A stretch of 38,100 nucleotides of DNA, taken from contig AUXH01000128.1 in assembly GCA_000482145.1 (NCBI GenBank), positions 1 to 38,100 on the forward strand, written 5' to 3'. Source of the DNA: Strigomonas culicis. Taxonomy: Eukaryota > Euglenozoa > Kinetoplastea > Trypanosomatida > Trypanosomatidae. Both the position numbers and the translations under genes were made by a program. Numbering within the stretch: position 1 is the stretch's first letter; each line of letters opens with the position of its first letter. The notes below the pieces were generated by a model. It did not search any database. It was not told the DNA's origin and saw only the letters and a list, made by a program, of their open reading frames with translations. Below, piece by piece: positions 1-8,865 of this stretch.

Positions 1-42
1 GTCGGTAAGTTAGTAACTTACGTTTTGTTTACTATTCTCTCT

Positions 43-84
<42 letters not shown>
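43..84. repeat. (CT)n microsatellite
   Basis: A run of alternating C and T, about 40 bases, with one small interruption near its left end. Such tracts are common in trypanosomatid spacers and can act as polypyrimidine signals for trans-splicing. No ATG-started gene follows closely, so a role here is not shown. Confidence 0.9.
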
Positions 85-87
<3 letters not shown>

Positions 88-421
88 GTTCTCTCGCTGC
101 ACTTACTGATGTTCCGTTTATTTAATCTATTTTTCATTCCTATCCATGTTTAGAGGACCACTGAACACAATACATGTTTGTTCATTCATGCTGTTCGATT
201 TTAATTGTCACTGCTTGCTTGGTCACCATCATGTAGTACCATGAGGAGCTCCACTTGTCAGCAACACGGTCAGGTATTGCAGTAGTCTGTGTTCTCATCG
301 GAACTGCATGTTCAAACCGTGTGAGATTTGTCAGTATCGATATCATTTTTTTAATCCATGTTATTCTGGGTGTTTAATCATCCGTTTCTTATGAATAGAT
401 GTGTTCCACGTGCTCTGGTGC

Positions 422-491
422 AGCGTAATATACACGGATGTATTGGTTATACTTTGGTACCGATACTTGTCCGCCAGTGTTACTCGAGATT
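422..491. repeat. Diverged direct repeat, copy 1
   Basis: This 70-base unit is repeated about 189 bases downstream at 611-679. The two begin with the same agcgtaata, share acacggat and ggttatact, and end with an identical 23-base block (469-491 matching 657-679) that contains ctcgag. The middle differs by substitutions and short indels. I recognise no mobile-element family. Confidence 0.85.
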
Positions 492-610
492 TGTTTTACC
501 TTCCTTGTATTCTACTTGGTGGTGAACGTACACGTCGACTTACCTTCTGCTGCGTTTGTCCATACGTGCGCGCACCTTTCTCACCTACCCCCTTCCTTTT
601 TCCTACTCGA

Positions 611-679
611 AGCGTAATAAACACGGATAATTCGGTTATACTTGGTACTGAAGCACGTCCGCCAGTGTTACTCGAGATT
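611..679. repeat. Diverged direct repeat, copy 2
   Basis: Second copy of the unit at 422-491. The 3' third (657-679) is identical and the rest is partly diverged. Both copies have the same orientation. There is no third copy in the rest of the spacer as far as I can see. Confidence 0.85.
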
Positions 680-1164
680 GCGTTATTTTTGTTTCGTTCA
701 TCTCTTTCGTTCTTTTGCGCGATGACTGTTCACTGATGAGACACACAAACTTCGTAGGGTAAAATCTGATCCCGACCATGACGTTTTGAAGTTATACTAT
801 TTTTGTGGTTAGTTTTTTCTTTCCACAGTCAAGTCTGAACATAACAGTTTTCATGCCGCAAAGGTTGGATCGATCTTTGATAAGGTCTTAACGTTCGTTG
901 ACGATGTTAGTTTTTTTTCTTTTTTTTTTGTGCTGTATATCTGCGCTTGTGCCGCTACATGCCTGCATGTATACATACGTAAACCGATATCGATTGACCC
1001 ATCTATTCACGTATCTCTCTCTTCCCCTCTCTCTTGTTCTTTTGGTATGGTACTTCTTCTTCAACTTCAAAGAAAGCTATCAGCTTGTATTCACTTCTTC
1101 TTTTTTGTTTGTTTGTTTCCCTGCGCTCTTCTTCTCCTTACCGTCACCAATACCCGCCTTCAAC

Positions 1165-2391
1165 ATGTCTGCCCATCAGCACCTTGTTTCTGACGCGACC
1201 GTCGGTTCCGGCGCCTGGCTGCCTGAGGCTCAGGGCTTCGACACCCTCCAAGTGCACGGCGGCGTCCGCCCGGACCCGGTCACTGGCGCCATCCTGACCC
1301 CGCTCTACCAGTCCACGACCTTCGTGCAGGAGTCGATCGACAAGTACCAGCAGCGTGGCTACAGCTACACGCGCTCGGCGAACCCGACCGTGAAGGTGCT
1401 GGAGGAGCGTCTCTGCGCGCTGGAGAACGGTGCCTACGCGACGGCGTACTCGACCGGCATGGCGGCGACCACGACTGCCATCTCGGCCTACATGAGCCAG
1501 GGCGACCACGCCATCGTGACGGACTGCAGCTACGGCGGCACGAACCGCGCGTGCCGTCTCTTCTTCACGCGCATGGGGATGGAGTTTACCTTCGTCGACA
1601 TGCGCGACGTGAAGAACGTGGAGGCAGCGATCAAGCCCAACACGAAGCTCGTCATCAGCGAGAGCCCCGCCAACCCCACCCTCACGCTCATCGACATCCA
1701 GGCGCTCTCCACGCTCTGCCGCGCGAAGAACATCATCCACATGTGCGACAACACCTTCGCGACCGCCCTCATCATGCGCCCGCTGGACCACGACTGCGAC
1801 GTGACTCTCATTAGCACCACCAAGTACGTGGACGGCCACGACATGACGGTCGGCGGTGCCCTGGTGACGAAGAGCAAGGAGCTGGACGACAAGGTGCGCT
1901 ACGTGCAGAACATCCTGGGCAATGCCATGTCCCCCTACGTCGCCTACCTGCAGCTGCAGACGTCGAAGACCATGTCGCTGCGTGTGACGAAGCAAAGCGA
2001 GAGCGCGCAGAAGATTGCAGAGTTCCTCGAGAAGCACAGCGCCGTCGAGACGGTGCACTACCCTGGCCTCGCCAGCTTCCCCCAGAAGGCGCTCGCGGAC
2101 CGCCAGCACCGCAACCACCTCCACGGCGGTATGCTGTGGTTCGAGGTGAAGGGCGGCACGGCCGCTGGCCGCAAGCTGATGGACACCGTCCCTCGCCCGT
2201 GGTCGCTCTGCGAGAACCTCGGCGCCTGCGAGAGCATCATCACGTGCCCTTCCGTCATGACCCACGCCAACATGACCACCGAGGACCGCCTTAAGGTCGG
2301 TATCACCGATGGCTTCGTGCGCGTGAGTGTTGGCGTGGAGGATGCGGAGGATCTCATCCGTGCGCTCAAGGTCGCGCTGGATGCCCTATAA
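1165..2391 (+). CDS. CGL: Cystathionine gamma-lyase (PLP-dependent trans-sulfuration enzyme)
   Basis: This 408-residue protein belongs to the Cys/Met-metabolism PLP family (fold type I, cytosolic). The likely reaction is cleavage of cystathionine to cysteine, 2-oxobutyrate and ammonia in reverse trans-sulfuration. Visible family features are YSYTR (66-70) followed by SANPT, the phosphate-binding STGMAA (96-101), ESPANPT (166-172), Asp195 in DNTFAT contacting the PLP ring, and STTKY with the Schiff-base Lys220. The C-terminal NLGACES...MTH segment keeps the Glu typical of gamma-lyases, followed by RVSVGVED. The length is normal for the family (about 400). The open frame runs upstream to 898 only from a TTG through pyrimidine-rich sequence, so ATG 1165 is the start. 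A cystathionine beta-lyase or homoserine sulfhydrylase is possible, since substrate choice is hard to read from sequence. Confidence 0.93.
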   Translation: MSAHQHLVSDATVGSGAWLPEAQGFDTLQVHGGVRPDPVTGAILTPLYQSTTFVQESIDKYQQRGYSYTRSANPTVKVLEERLCALENGAYATAYSTGMAATTTAISAYMSQGDHAIVTDCSYGGTNRACRLFFTRMGMEFTFVDMRDVKNVEAAIKPNTKLVISESPANPTLTLIDIQALSTLCRAKNIIHMCDNTFATALIMRPLDHDCDVTLISTTKYVDGHDMTVGGALVTKSKELDDKVRYVQNILGNAMSPYVAYLQLQTSKTMSLRVTKQSESAQKIAEFLEKHSAVETVHYPGLASFPQKALADRQHRNHLHGGMLWFEVKGGTAAGRKLMDTVPRPWSLCENLGACESIITCPSVMTHANMTTEDRLKVGITDGFVRVSVGVEDAEDLIRALKVALDAL

Positions 2392-3181
2392 ATGCATGCA
2401 TCGACGCGAAAAGAAAAAGCGAAGCTAAGCCCTAAGACGACTTGATGAAAGTGTTACGTAATGCTTTCACATGGATGCCTACTATTACGTGCTTTTCCGG
2501 CACGGAAATGATCTTCTTTTTGTTGTCGTTGTTCCAGCACCTTTTTTTATTCTCTCCCTTTTCCTCTTTTTCTTGGTTTTTGATAACGTATGTTAAACGG
2601 AAAAAAAAAACTTGCGTAAGCAGAAAAGAAAAAAAAATAGGAATACACTTTTTTTTATAAAGGAAAATAATACAAGTTGATGCAAAGTAGATACTTTAGG
2701 ATATTTTTTTTCTTTAAAAAAAAAACAATTCTTTGGTGTGTTTCTTCTGAATTAACAGAACTGCATGTACAAGCAAACATACACTTTTAAGCAAATGTTA
2801 TCACATTGCATCAGTTCACGGTAACGTATTTCTTCCCTTTTTTGTTCAAAAAGAAAAAAAATGATTCCGAGTACATGCGCGTTTTTTTAATCGTTTTTGA
2901 CCACTGTATCTACGACAGCTGTAAATGCATATGTATATCTGTTGAAGTGAAAAACTGGTCCCTTGGCATACTTTGGTCTTCCTTATCCATTCTTCTTCTT
3001 ACTATAATTCTGGTTTCACTTCGGTATTATTTGTCGTTGTCCTTTTTTTTTTCACGCATACTTCTCCATTATCATCGAGAGTTGTTCAGTTTGCGTACAA
3101 TAAGTGCTATTTTTATCTGTATTTAAGGCTTATTAGTTTCACGTTCACCTTCAGTGCTCTTTTTCCTCTTTTGCCTTTGCC
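2392..3181. other. Spacer between cystathionine gamma-lyase and thioredoxin-like gene
   Basis: No gene seen. The stretch has several poly-T and poly-A runs (for example around 2600-2730 and 2840-2860). A pyrimidine-rich run at about 3040-3077 is followed by AGs at 3079 and 3089, the likely trans-splice acceptors for the next gene. No ATG lies between 3089 and 3182. The open frames here are low-complexity Phe/Leu/Ser-rich translations of T-rich DNA. Confidence 0.7.
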
Positions 3182-3658
3182 ATGAAGAGAGGTTCAAAGA
3201 AGGGGAAGAAGGGGTCAACAGGTCCCCCACCACCGCCGCCTGCCTTGATCCGCGTCCGAACGCCGCAGGAGTTCGAACAGAACGTCACGTCTTATGCTGG
3301 TAGCGCACTGTTGTCCGTTCTTTCATCACTGAACGCGCCCGCGTGTGACAGTATTCTGGCTTCACTGGAGGACCTGAACAGCAAGCGTCCCCCACCGCTG
3401 GAGTCCACCCACTTGGTTGTAGTGCTCGTCGGGGACGAAACGAAGGAACTCTGCCAAATGCTGGAAGTATCTTCGCTGCCTTACTTTGAGTCCTTTTCTC
3501 ACGGTGAACGTGTTTTTAAGTTTTCTGGGGATAATGTGGAGAAGGCAGTTCTCATAGCCAAGCATGCAGCGCAGGCTGCAGCTGAAAAGACGCAAGCAAT
3601 GGCAGAGGCATTGAAGGCGGCAGCGGCTGCGGAGGCTTCGGAAGCTGTGGCTGTTTAG
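3182..3658 (+). CDS. Thioredoxin-fold protein lacking the redox CxxC (hypothetical)
   Basis: A 158-residue protein. The N-terminus is Lys/Gly-rich with a run of six prolines (15-20). Residues about 26-128 fit a thioredoxin-like fold: a strand and helix around SALLSVLSSL...ILASLEDL, then HLVVVLVGDETKEL, then EVSSLPYF with the likely cis-Pro at 100, and GERVFKFSGDN matching the usual final strands. Where thioredoxin has WCGPC this protein reads NAPAC, so only the second Cys (Cys55) remains and the nucleophilic Cys is missing. Oxidoreductase activity by the normal mechanism is therefore unlikely, and an adaptor role is an inference. Residues 129-158 are an Ala/Glu-rich helix. No targeting signal is obvious. 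Codon use is less GC-biased than in neighbours. Confidence 0.7.
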   Translation: MKRGSKKGKKGSTGPPPPPPALIRVRTPQEFEQNVTSYAGSALLSVLSSLNAPACDSILASLEDLNSKRPPPLESTHLVVVLVGDETKELCQMLEVSSLPYFESFSHGERVFKFSGDNVEKAVLIAKHAAQAAAEKTQAMAEALKAAAAAEASEAVAV

Positions 3659-4272
3659 TCTTCATTGGAGTGCTATCACATATGCATGTAATTACCTTGT
3701 TGTGTACTCTCAGTTTTTTTTTTTTTGCTTCCTTCTCTCTTAGTGTATCTAAAAGATGTAAAATAGCACTACTTACCATTACTGGTGGAGATCGCAGTTT
3801 TTTTTTTTACTGTTGCCTTGTTGAAAAGGCTGCAGTATTGCTTTTTTTTTTTATGGCAGCAAGTCGAATCGTCTCTACTTCGGTTGCCCCTTGTTTCTTC
3901 TTTGCATTTCGTTATTATCTCTCTCTTCCCTTTTTCTTCTTATTTCTCACCGGTGTGTAAACCAGTAAATTAGAAGTTTTTTTTATGTGCTTCTGCTCGT
4001 TTTTCTCTCGTAGTTTTTTTTTTTGTAATTTATCGAAAACTTAGAGAGATTAATCACATATACACATATACATATACACCCCCACACTCACACTCATATC
4101 TACCTATCTCTCTCTCTGTATATCTATATCTATATCTATATATCTGCATATATAGATATACCTTAAATACAAGGACAGTTGATAGCTCAACCGTTTGCTC
4201 CCTTTTCTTCTTCGTTCGCCTTTTGAGGTGTTTTCCCATCTAGTACTGTAGTGGAATCACACCAACAAGAGG
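3659..4272. other. Spacer upstream of the PP2A B'' gene
   Basis: No gene seen. It contains four T runs of about ten or more, a (TATATC)n-like tract with a perfect 12-base inverted repeat (4131-4160), and a pyrimidine tract at about 4195-4224 followed by AGs at 4227, 4243 and 4251 as trans-splice candidates. No ATG lies between 4227 and the start at 4273. Confidence 0.7.
4131..4160. repeat. Perfect 12-bp inverted repeat in a TATATC tract
   Basis: The left arm 4131-4142 (tatatctatata) is the exact reverse complement of the right arm 4149-4160 (tatatagatata), with a 6-base loop (tctgca). It sits at the end of a short TATATC-type repeat upstream of the splice acceptor region of the next gene. 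It could form a hairpin in the precursor RNA or a cruciform in DNA. Confidence 0.85.
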
Positions 4273-6087
4273 ATGGCAACTTCCCAAAAGCTACGAAATA
4301 ACAGTCAAGCATCGAAAGTTATCTTGTCCGAGTTATACGTGACGTGGGCGAGTGATGTAGAAGGTGTGAAGCGGATACAGCAGTGCATTGCGGAGCTCCT
4401 CGCATGCGCAAAGCTCAGCGGCACCGGCACCTCGAAGCTGTCGAACAACTTGAACAAGTATGCGGACCCCGCCAGCTTAGAGCTGTCCAGCCCCGGCCGC
4501 ACGATACGCAGGCGGTCGGAGGAGCGGACGCCCAGTCCGGTGCAGCCCGGCGCGAGCAGCGCCTCGCGGCTCGGCGTGGACGAGATGGACCACCGCGGCG
4601 CCTCGCCCGCCGTGAGCACAGGCAGCCCGCACACGAAGCCGGTGGTGGACCCGAGCGCCCCGCTGCCCGCCCACACGCCGACGCCGGCGGCCGCCACCGT
4701 GTCGCCGCCGGCGCAGCTGTCCAGCGGGCCCATCGTCGACACGCCGATGGTGAACGTCGACGTCTCCTACGTGGATCGCGAGGCTAGCCTTGGCGGGTCG
4801 CACAGCCGCTATGTGTCCGACACCGGCGGCTACGCGATGCAGCCACCGACGAACGTGAAGCTGGCGACTGTGAATGAGGTACCGGTCTTCTACACCCGCG
4901 ACGATTCGAAGGGCTTGATGGAGGCTCTGCGTAGCGAGAAGGACCTGTTGAAGGAGCTGTTGGACAAGGAAGGCGGGAAGCCCATCAAGCGCACGCAGTT
5001 CGGCGACATCAGCTTGGGCGTCTTCAAGATCCCCATCTGGCTGAAGGACATGCTGTTCAAAGCCATTGCCACCAACGTCGGCGCGGCGGCCACGGCGGAC
5101 TCGCTCACCGCGGCACAGATTTCACACGTCTACAACGAAGTGTTCGCGAAGCTGACACCGAGTCGCCGTCTTTTCGAACTGATTCGCGGTGGCTCGAAGC
5201 TGGATTACATCACACTAGAGGACCTGAAGACGATGGCCAAGTTCTTGGTCTCGTCACACCCCGGTCTTGAGTTCCTGCAGCAGCCCGAGTTCCAAGAGTA
5301 CTACTGCCGTACGGTAGCCATTCGAATTATGTACTTCTTAGAGCGTCAGCAATGCCGACGCATCTACTGGCGCGACTTTGAACGTAGTGATCTGCCCGAC
5401 GTGATGCTGGACCTTGACACGAAGGACGTCAATCAGGTGCTAGACTTCTTTTCCTACGAGCACTTCTACGTGCTCTACTGCAAGTTCTGGGAGTTGGATA
5501 CAGACCGGGACTTGCTTGTAGACTATACGGATCTCTGCAACTACGGCCAAGGTACCATTGTACCTCTAGTCATCAAGCGTGTGGTAGAGGGCTATGGGCG
5601 CCCGCTGACTTCCGGCGAGCCGGGCCGGCTCGACTTTGAAGACTTTGTCTACTTCTGTCTCTCGGAGGAGGACAAAAACTCGGAGCCGGCGGTGCTTTAC
5701 TGGTTCAAGGTGCTAGACATGGATTCGGATGGCATTCTCAGCGGGTACGAGCTGGCCGAGTTCTACAAGGAGAACAGGCTGCGCTTCCAAGAGTTCGCGG
5801 ACACCCCTGAAAACGAAATCCGTTATGATGATATGATGTGCCAGATGCTAGATATGCTCGGTTACGACCGTGTCAAGCAGCGCAAGTTCGGTGTTACGCT
5901 CGGTGACCTCCGCTCCTCCATCATGCCGGCCAACTTCTTCAACATGGTGTTTAATGCATCCAAGTTTATGATGTTTGAGCACCGGGACCCCTTTGGTGAG
6001 CATCAGCAGAAGATGCGTTTAGAAAAGACGGACTGGGATCGGTTTGCGCGTGCCGAGTATGATCGCATGGCGGCGGAGGCACAGTAG
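4273..6087 (+). CDS. Protein phosphatase 2A regulatory subunit B'' (PPP2R3/PR72 family)
   Basis: This 604-residue protein should bind PP2A scaffold and catalytic subunits and steer dephosphorylation in a Ca2+-dependent way. The conserved region runs from about residue 190 to the end. It has two EF-hand loops typical of the family: D409-D420 (DTDRDLLVDYTD), where the usual Gly at position 6 is Leu and the last acidic residue is Asp, and the canonical D482-E493 (DMDSDGILSGYE). Between them lies DFEDFVYFCLSEEDK, a B'' hallmark, followed by AVLYWFKVLD. Residues about 65-190 are Ser/Pro/Ala-rich and probably disordered, with SP and TP sites that a kinase might use. The start is the first ATG after the splice-acceptor region. 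Assignment to the B'' family is firm; substrates are unknown. Confidence 0.93.
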   Translation: MATSQKLRNNSQASKVILSELYVTWASDVEGVKRIQQCIAELLACAKLSGTGTSKLSNNLNKYADPASLELSSPGRTIRRRSEERTPSPVQPGASSASRLGVDEMDHRGASPAVSTGSPHTKPVVDPSAPLPAHTPTPAAATVSPPAQLSSGPIVDTPMVNVDVSYVDREASLGGSHSRYVSDTGGYAMQPPTNVKLATVNEVPVFYTRDDSKGLMEALRSEKDLLKELLDKEGGKPIKRTQFGDISLGVFKIPIWLKDMLFKAIATNVGAAATADSLTAAQISHVYNEVFAKLTPSRRLFELIRGGSKLDYITLEDLKTMAKFLVSSHPGLEFLQQPEFQEYYCRTVAIRIMYFLERQQCRRIYWRDFERSDLPDVMLDLDTKDVNQVLDFFSYEHFYVLYCKFWELDTDRDLLVDYTDLCNYGQGTIVPLVIKRVVEGYGRPLTSGEPGRLDFEDFVYFCLSEEDKNSEPAVLYWFKVLDMDSDGILSGYELAEFYKENRLRFQEFADTPENEIRYDDMMCQMLDMLGYDRVKQRKFGVTLGDLRSSIMPANFFNMVFNASKFMMFEHRDPFGEHQQKMRLEKTDWDRFARAEYDRMAAEAQ

Positions 6088-7065
6088 TCACTAGCTTACC
6101 CATGAGAGTATTACTGATCATCAGTGACGAGGGTGGAAAGAGCATGCGATACAATAAGAAGAAGTATAGTAGAAACAAAAAGGAGAACATGAAAACAAAA
6201 AAAAAACAAAAAAGTGATAAGAGAACAAAAGAAACTAGGTCATATACATACTTGTGTATGCAATCTTTGCCCTTACGCCTTTCTTTGAGGTATTATTGTT
6301 GGCCAAATGACGATTTGGTTGTGATTTAATATTTGCAGATTCTTCTCTTGCGTATGTATGAATGCTTTTTTTTTTGTGCACTTATAAAGGAATTACTCTT
6401 TATAAATAAACATGTCAAAAGTACCGTTCCCAGTCTACATCTTGTGAGTGATCTAATGCTTCCTGATATAAGCAGTGTCTCTCGGTCTTCTTTTTTCTGT
6501 TCCCGTTAATGTTTGCGCCCGTGTATTGCTGCGCTACAGTTGTATTCTACATTCTTCTTTCCACCGTTTTTTTTTTCATTATTACTTGTTTGTATTTTTT
6601 CTCCTATAGACGTGAATTATATTGTTTTGTTGTTGTGTTTTTCAATGTTGTTCTTTTTTATTGTTGATCGTTTGATGTACGCAGATATTTCTATCTATCT
6701 ATCTATCTATCTATCTATATATATATTTGTTTGTTAGAATTATATATCTATATATTTTTCTATATCCAAAAAGAAAATCATTCAAAGAAGCCCCTGCGCA
6801 GATTTAAGACTCATCTAATTTTTCTTGTTGTTATGTGACTGTTGTCTGGATTGTTATGGTATGTGTGTGGTTATGTCCATTTTCCTATTCTCCTCTGGTT
6901 CTCTCTTCTTTGCCTTCTTTTCACTAAAATGAAAAAAGAGGTTTCACACGTGTACAGACGTGTTTTAAGATATCCTTCGTGCGTTTTGTGTGTTGTTGCT
7001 GGTAGTGGGTATTGCCATTCTCCTATTCACAAGCGAAACAAATTCATAAACCGTAACGTATACGA
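6088..7065. other. Spacer upstream of the RRM/PAM2 gene
   Basis: No gene seen. An A-rich stretch after the stop codon (about 6140-6230) is likely 3' UTR. A (CTAT)n microsatellite lies at 6691-6718. A pyrimidine-rich run at about 6889-6923 precedes AG 6938, a possible splice acceptor, and another AG lies near 6957. No ATG occurs between 6938 and the start codon at 7066. Confidence 0.7.
6691..6726. repeat. (CTAT)n microsatellite running into (AT)n
   Basis: Seven tandem CTAT units (6691-6718) run into alternating AT. Simple-sequence tract in the spacer, with no sign of coding function. Confidence 0.9.
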
Positions 7066-8865
7066 ATGCCGTCACAGAGCAAGTTCAGTGGCCTAGATGC
7101 TTTAGAGTTAAAGGCGCTGAGTGTTCCCTCTGCCCTCCGCTTTCTACTGGGCATCGAGTACGACGTAGTGCTTTGTGTAACAGAGATCGGTGGCCGACCC
7201 TTCTCGCTCCACTTTCCTCCCTTTTCTGAGACCTTTTGCAAGTTGCTCTCCCTCTGCGCCACACGCTTTCAGCTAGAGTTCTGCAACGACACGGATGATG
7301 GGCCCATTCTTCGCGGCACCGCCGTCATGCCGTTGCTGCGCTACGCGGACTACATCCCTGGTGCGCTGCACATGGAGGAGCTGTTGGAGTGTCTCAACGT
7401 AGCGCCCGTCGCGAAGGCAAAGCGGCGCAGCCACGGCAAGGACGCCTTTGACGCTTGCTTTATCGACTACACCGAATTCCGCAGCAGCACTTCCCTGACC
7501 GATGTGCACGGACTGGGCTTCTACCTCATGCAGGACTACGGCCTCAACCTGGCCTCCCACGGCCACCTGCTGGAGCTGCGCTTCCACCTGGACTGGGACG
7601 TGAAGCAGGCGCTTCGGGAGTTTCAGGACTTCAGCGGCTGGAACGAGTTCGACCTGCGCTTTTACGACGAAGAGAACAAGAAGCTCGGTGGCATTATCGT
7701 GTTCCCATCGGTGCAGGATGTGTGCGATTTGTTAGACAAGTACGAGGACGAGGACTCGGACGACGAGGGCGATCTTCTGCCGTTCATTCTGCGGCCCGTG
7801 TGTCCACTGGTCGCGGTCCCTAGCATCGAGGACTCGACGCTGCGGAAGCTCCGGGAGCAGTACTGGCCCGAGATCATCGCCTTCTGGGAGCGCTTCCCCA
7901 AAACGAAGAATACCGTAGTTGTTTTCAGCCTCTATGAGGGCGCCACCACAGCCGAGATTCTCAAGTTCCTCGAGGACGTGCCGATGGACGAGTGCTGCAT
8001 GGTGGAAGACGCGTCGCCGGCGCGCCGCCGCCGCATCTTTGTGAAGCTGACGACGACGGCGGGCGCCAAGCGGGCGCTGGAGCTGGACGGTCGCAGCACG
8101 AAGGGCTGCACCCTACGCGTGCACGTGTCGCCGCCCTACTTCTGCGCGGAGCGCCGCGGCCAGGTGGTGACGGCACCGCCCGCGCCGGCCGGCAAGCAGT
8201 CCACGCCGCCGCCGGCCGCGCCGCAGGAGAAGCGGCCGGCGCCCGGCGCCGTCGCACCGGCCCCCCTGGAGGACGACGTGGGGAAGAAGCTCAGCGAGTA
8301 CTTCGCCGCCTCCACGCACCACTTTGAGGACGCGAAGAAGGGCAGCGCCGCGGACGCCCTCGCGCTGCCGGCGGTGCACCCGCCGCCGCACCAAGGGCCC
8401 AACGGGAAGCGGGAGGTCTGCGACTCGCCGGAGAGCCACAACGCCTCGCTGTCGGCCAACGCGAAGGAGTTCGTGCCGAGCTTTCAGCTGCGCGTGACGT
8501 CCCCGGAGTTCCACCCCACGACCCACTTCAACCCGCAGCCGGTGGAGGAGATGGCGCTGCCGCCCCCGCCGTCCTACGCGGCGTCGGTGAGCCCGCAGCT
8601 GCGCTTCGGCAGCTCGCCCCACCCGCCCGATGCAGCAGGGGGCGGCCCGCCGGCGCCACCGGCGTACGACCTCCCGCCCGCGTACGACAGCAAGGCGGGC
8701 CACCACCACCCACCACCGCCTCCGCACCTTGGCCACGGGGGCCTGGCGGGGCCGTCCCACGCGCACGCGCACAATCACGGGCACGCACACACGCACGGTC
8801 ACGGCCACGGACATATGCCGCCGCCGCCACCGCCGCCGCCACCGCCGCCGCCGTACAAGGACTAA
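7066..8865 (+). CDS. RRM-like RNA-binding protein with PAM2 motif, PPxY motifs and His/Pro-rich tail
   Basis: A 599-residue protein. Residues about 282-356 fit an RRM: a first strand NTVVVFSLYEG (RNP2 position), RRRRIFVKL (RNP1 position, degenerate), and a closing strand CTLRVHV. Two weaker RRM-like segments may lie at about 20-95 and 165-225. After a Pro/Ala-rich linker, residues 461-471 read SLSANAKEFVP, a very good match to the PAM2 motif that binds the MLLE domain of poly(A)-binding protein. The tail carries four PPxY motifs (PPSY 501-504, PPAY 531-534 and 537-540, PPPY 594-597), alternating histidines (565-583) and poly-proline. I infer a cytoplasmic mRNA regulator linked to poly(A)-binding protein. 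Target RNAs are unknown. The start is the first ATG after the likely acceptor at 6938. Confidence 0.82.
   Translation: MPSQSKFSGLDALELKALSVPSALRFLLGIEYDVVLCVTEIGGRPFSLHFPPFSETFCKLLSLCATRFQLEFCNDTDDGPILRGTAVMPLLRYADYIPGALHMEELLECLNVAPVAKAKRRSHGKDAFDACFIDYTEFRSSTSLTDVHGLGFYLMQDYGLNLASHGHLLELRFHLDWDVKQALREFQDFSGWNEFDLRFYDEENKKLGGIIVFPSVQDVCDLLDKYEDEDSDDEGDLLPFILRPVCPLVAVPSIEDSTLRKLREQYWPEIIAFWERFPKTKNTVVVFSLYEGATTAEILKFLEDVPMDECCMVEDASPARRRRIFVKLTTTAGAKRALELDGRSTKGCTLRVHVSPPYFCAERRGQVVTAPPAPAGKQSTPPPAAPQEKRPAPGAVAPAPLEDDVGKKLSEYFAASTHHFEDAKKGSAADALALPAVHPPPHQGPNGKREVCDSPESHNASLSANAKEFVPSFQLRVTSPEFHPTTHFNPQPVEEMALPPPPSYAASVSPQLRFGSSPHPPDAAGGGPPAPPAYDLPPAYDSKAGHHHPPPPPHLGHGGLAGPSHAHAHNHGHAHTHGHGHGHMPPPPPPPPPPPPYKD

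Larger units (their letters stand above)
1..1164. other. Long non-coding interval before the first gene
   Basis: No convincing gene is present. The stretch probably holds the 3' UTR of a gene left of the window, then the spacer and 5' UTR of the cystathionine gamma-lyase gene. Visible contents are a (CT)n tract near 43-84, a diverged direct repeat (422-491 and 611-679), and pyrimidine tracts at about 1014-1045 and 1097-1140. Likely trans-splice acceptor AGs lie at 1072, 1076 or 1083. No ATG occurs between 1083 and the start codon at 1165, which supports that start. Confidence 0.7.

Noticed and set aside
422..679. SIDER retroposon
   Set aside because: Length and spacing do not fit the roughly 550-base SIDER elements of Leishmania, and I could not identify their signature.
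401..736. 111-codon open frame in the first spacer
   Set aside because: It opens at a GTG, has no early ATG, overlaps both copies of the direct repeat, and its codon use is unlike that of the real genes.
898..1164. N-terminal extension of cystathionine gamma-lyase
   Set aside because: It opens at a TTG, translates pyrimidine tracts into Phe/Leu/Ser runs, and crosses the probable splice acceptors.
1144..2265. 373-codon antisense frame over cystathionine gamma-lyase
   Set aside because: It is an antisense shadow of a GC3-rich gene with Arg/His/Val-rich composition and no domain.
2442..3126. Small frames in the second spacer
   Set aside because: They are low-complexity Phe/Leu/Lys translations of T- and A-runs with no conserved motif.
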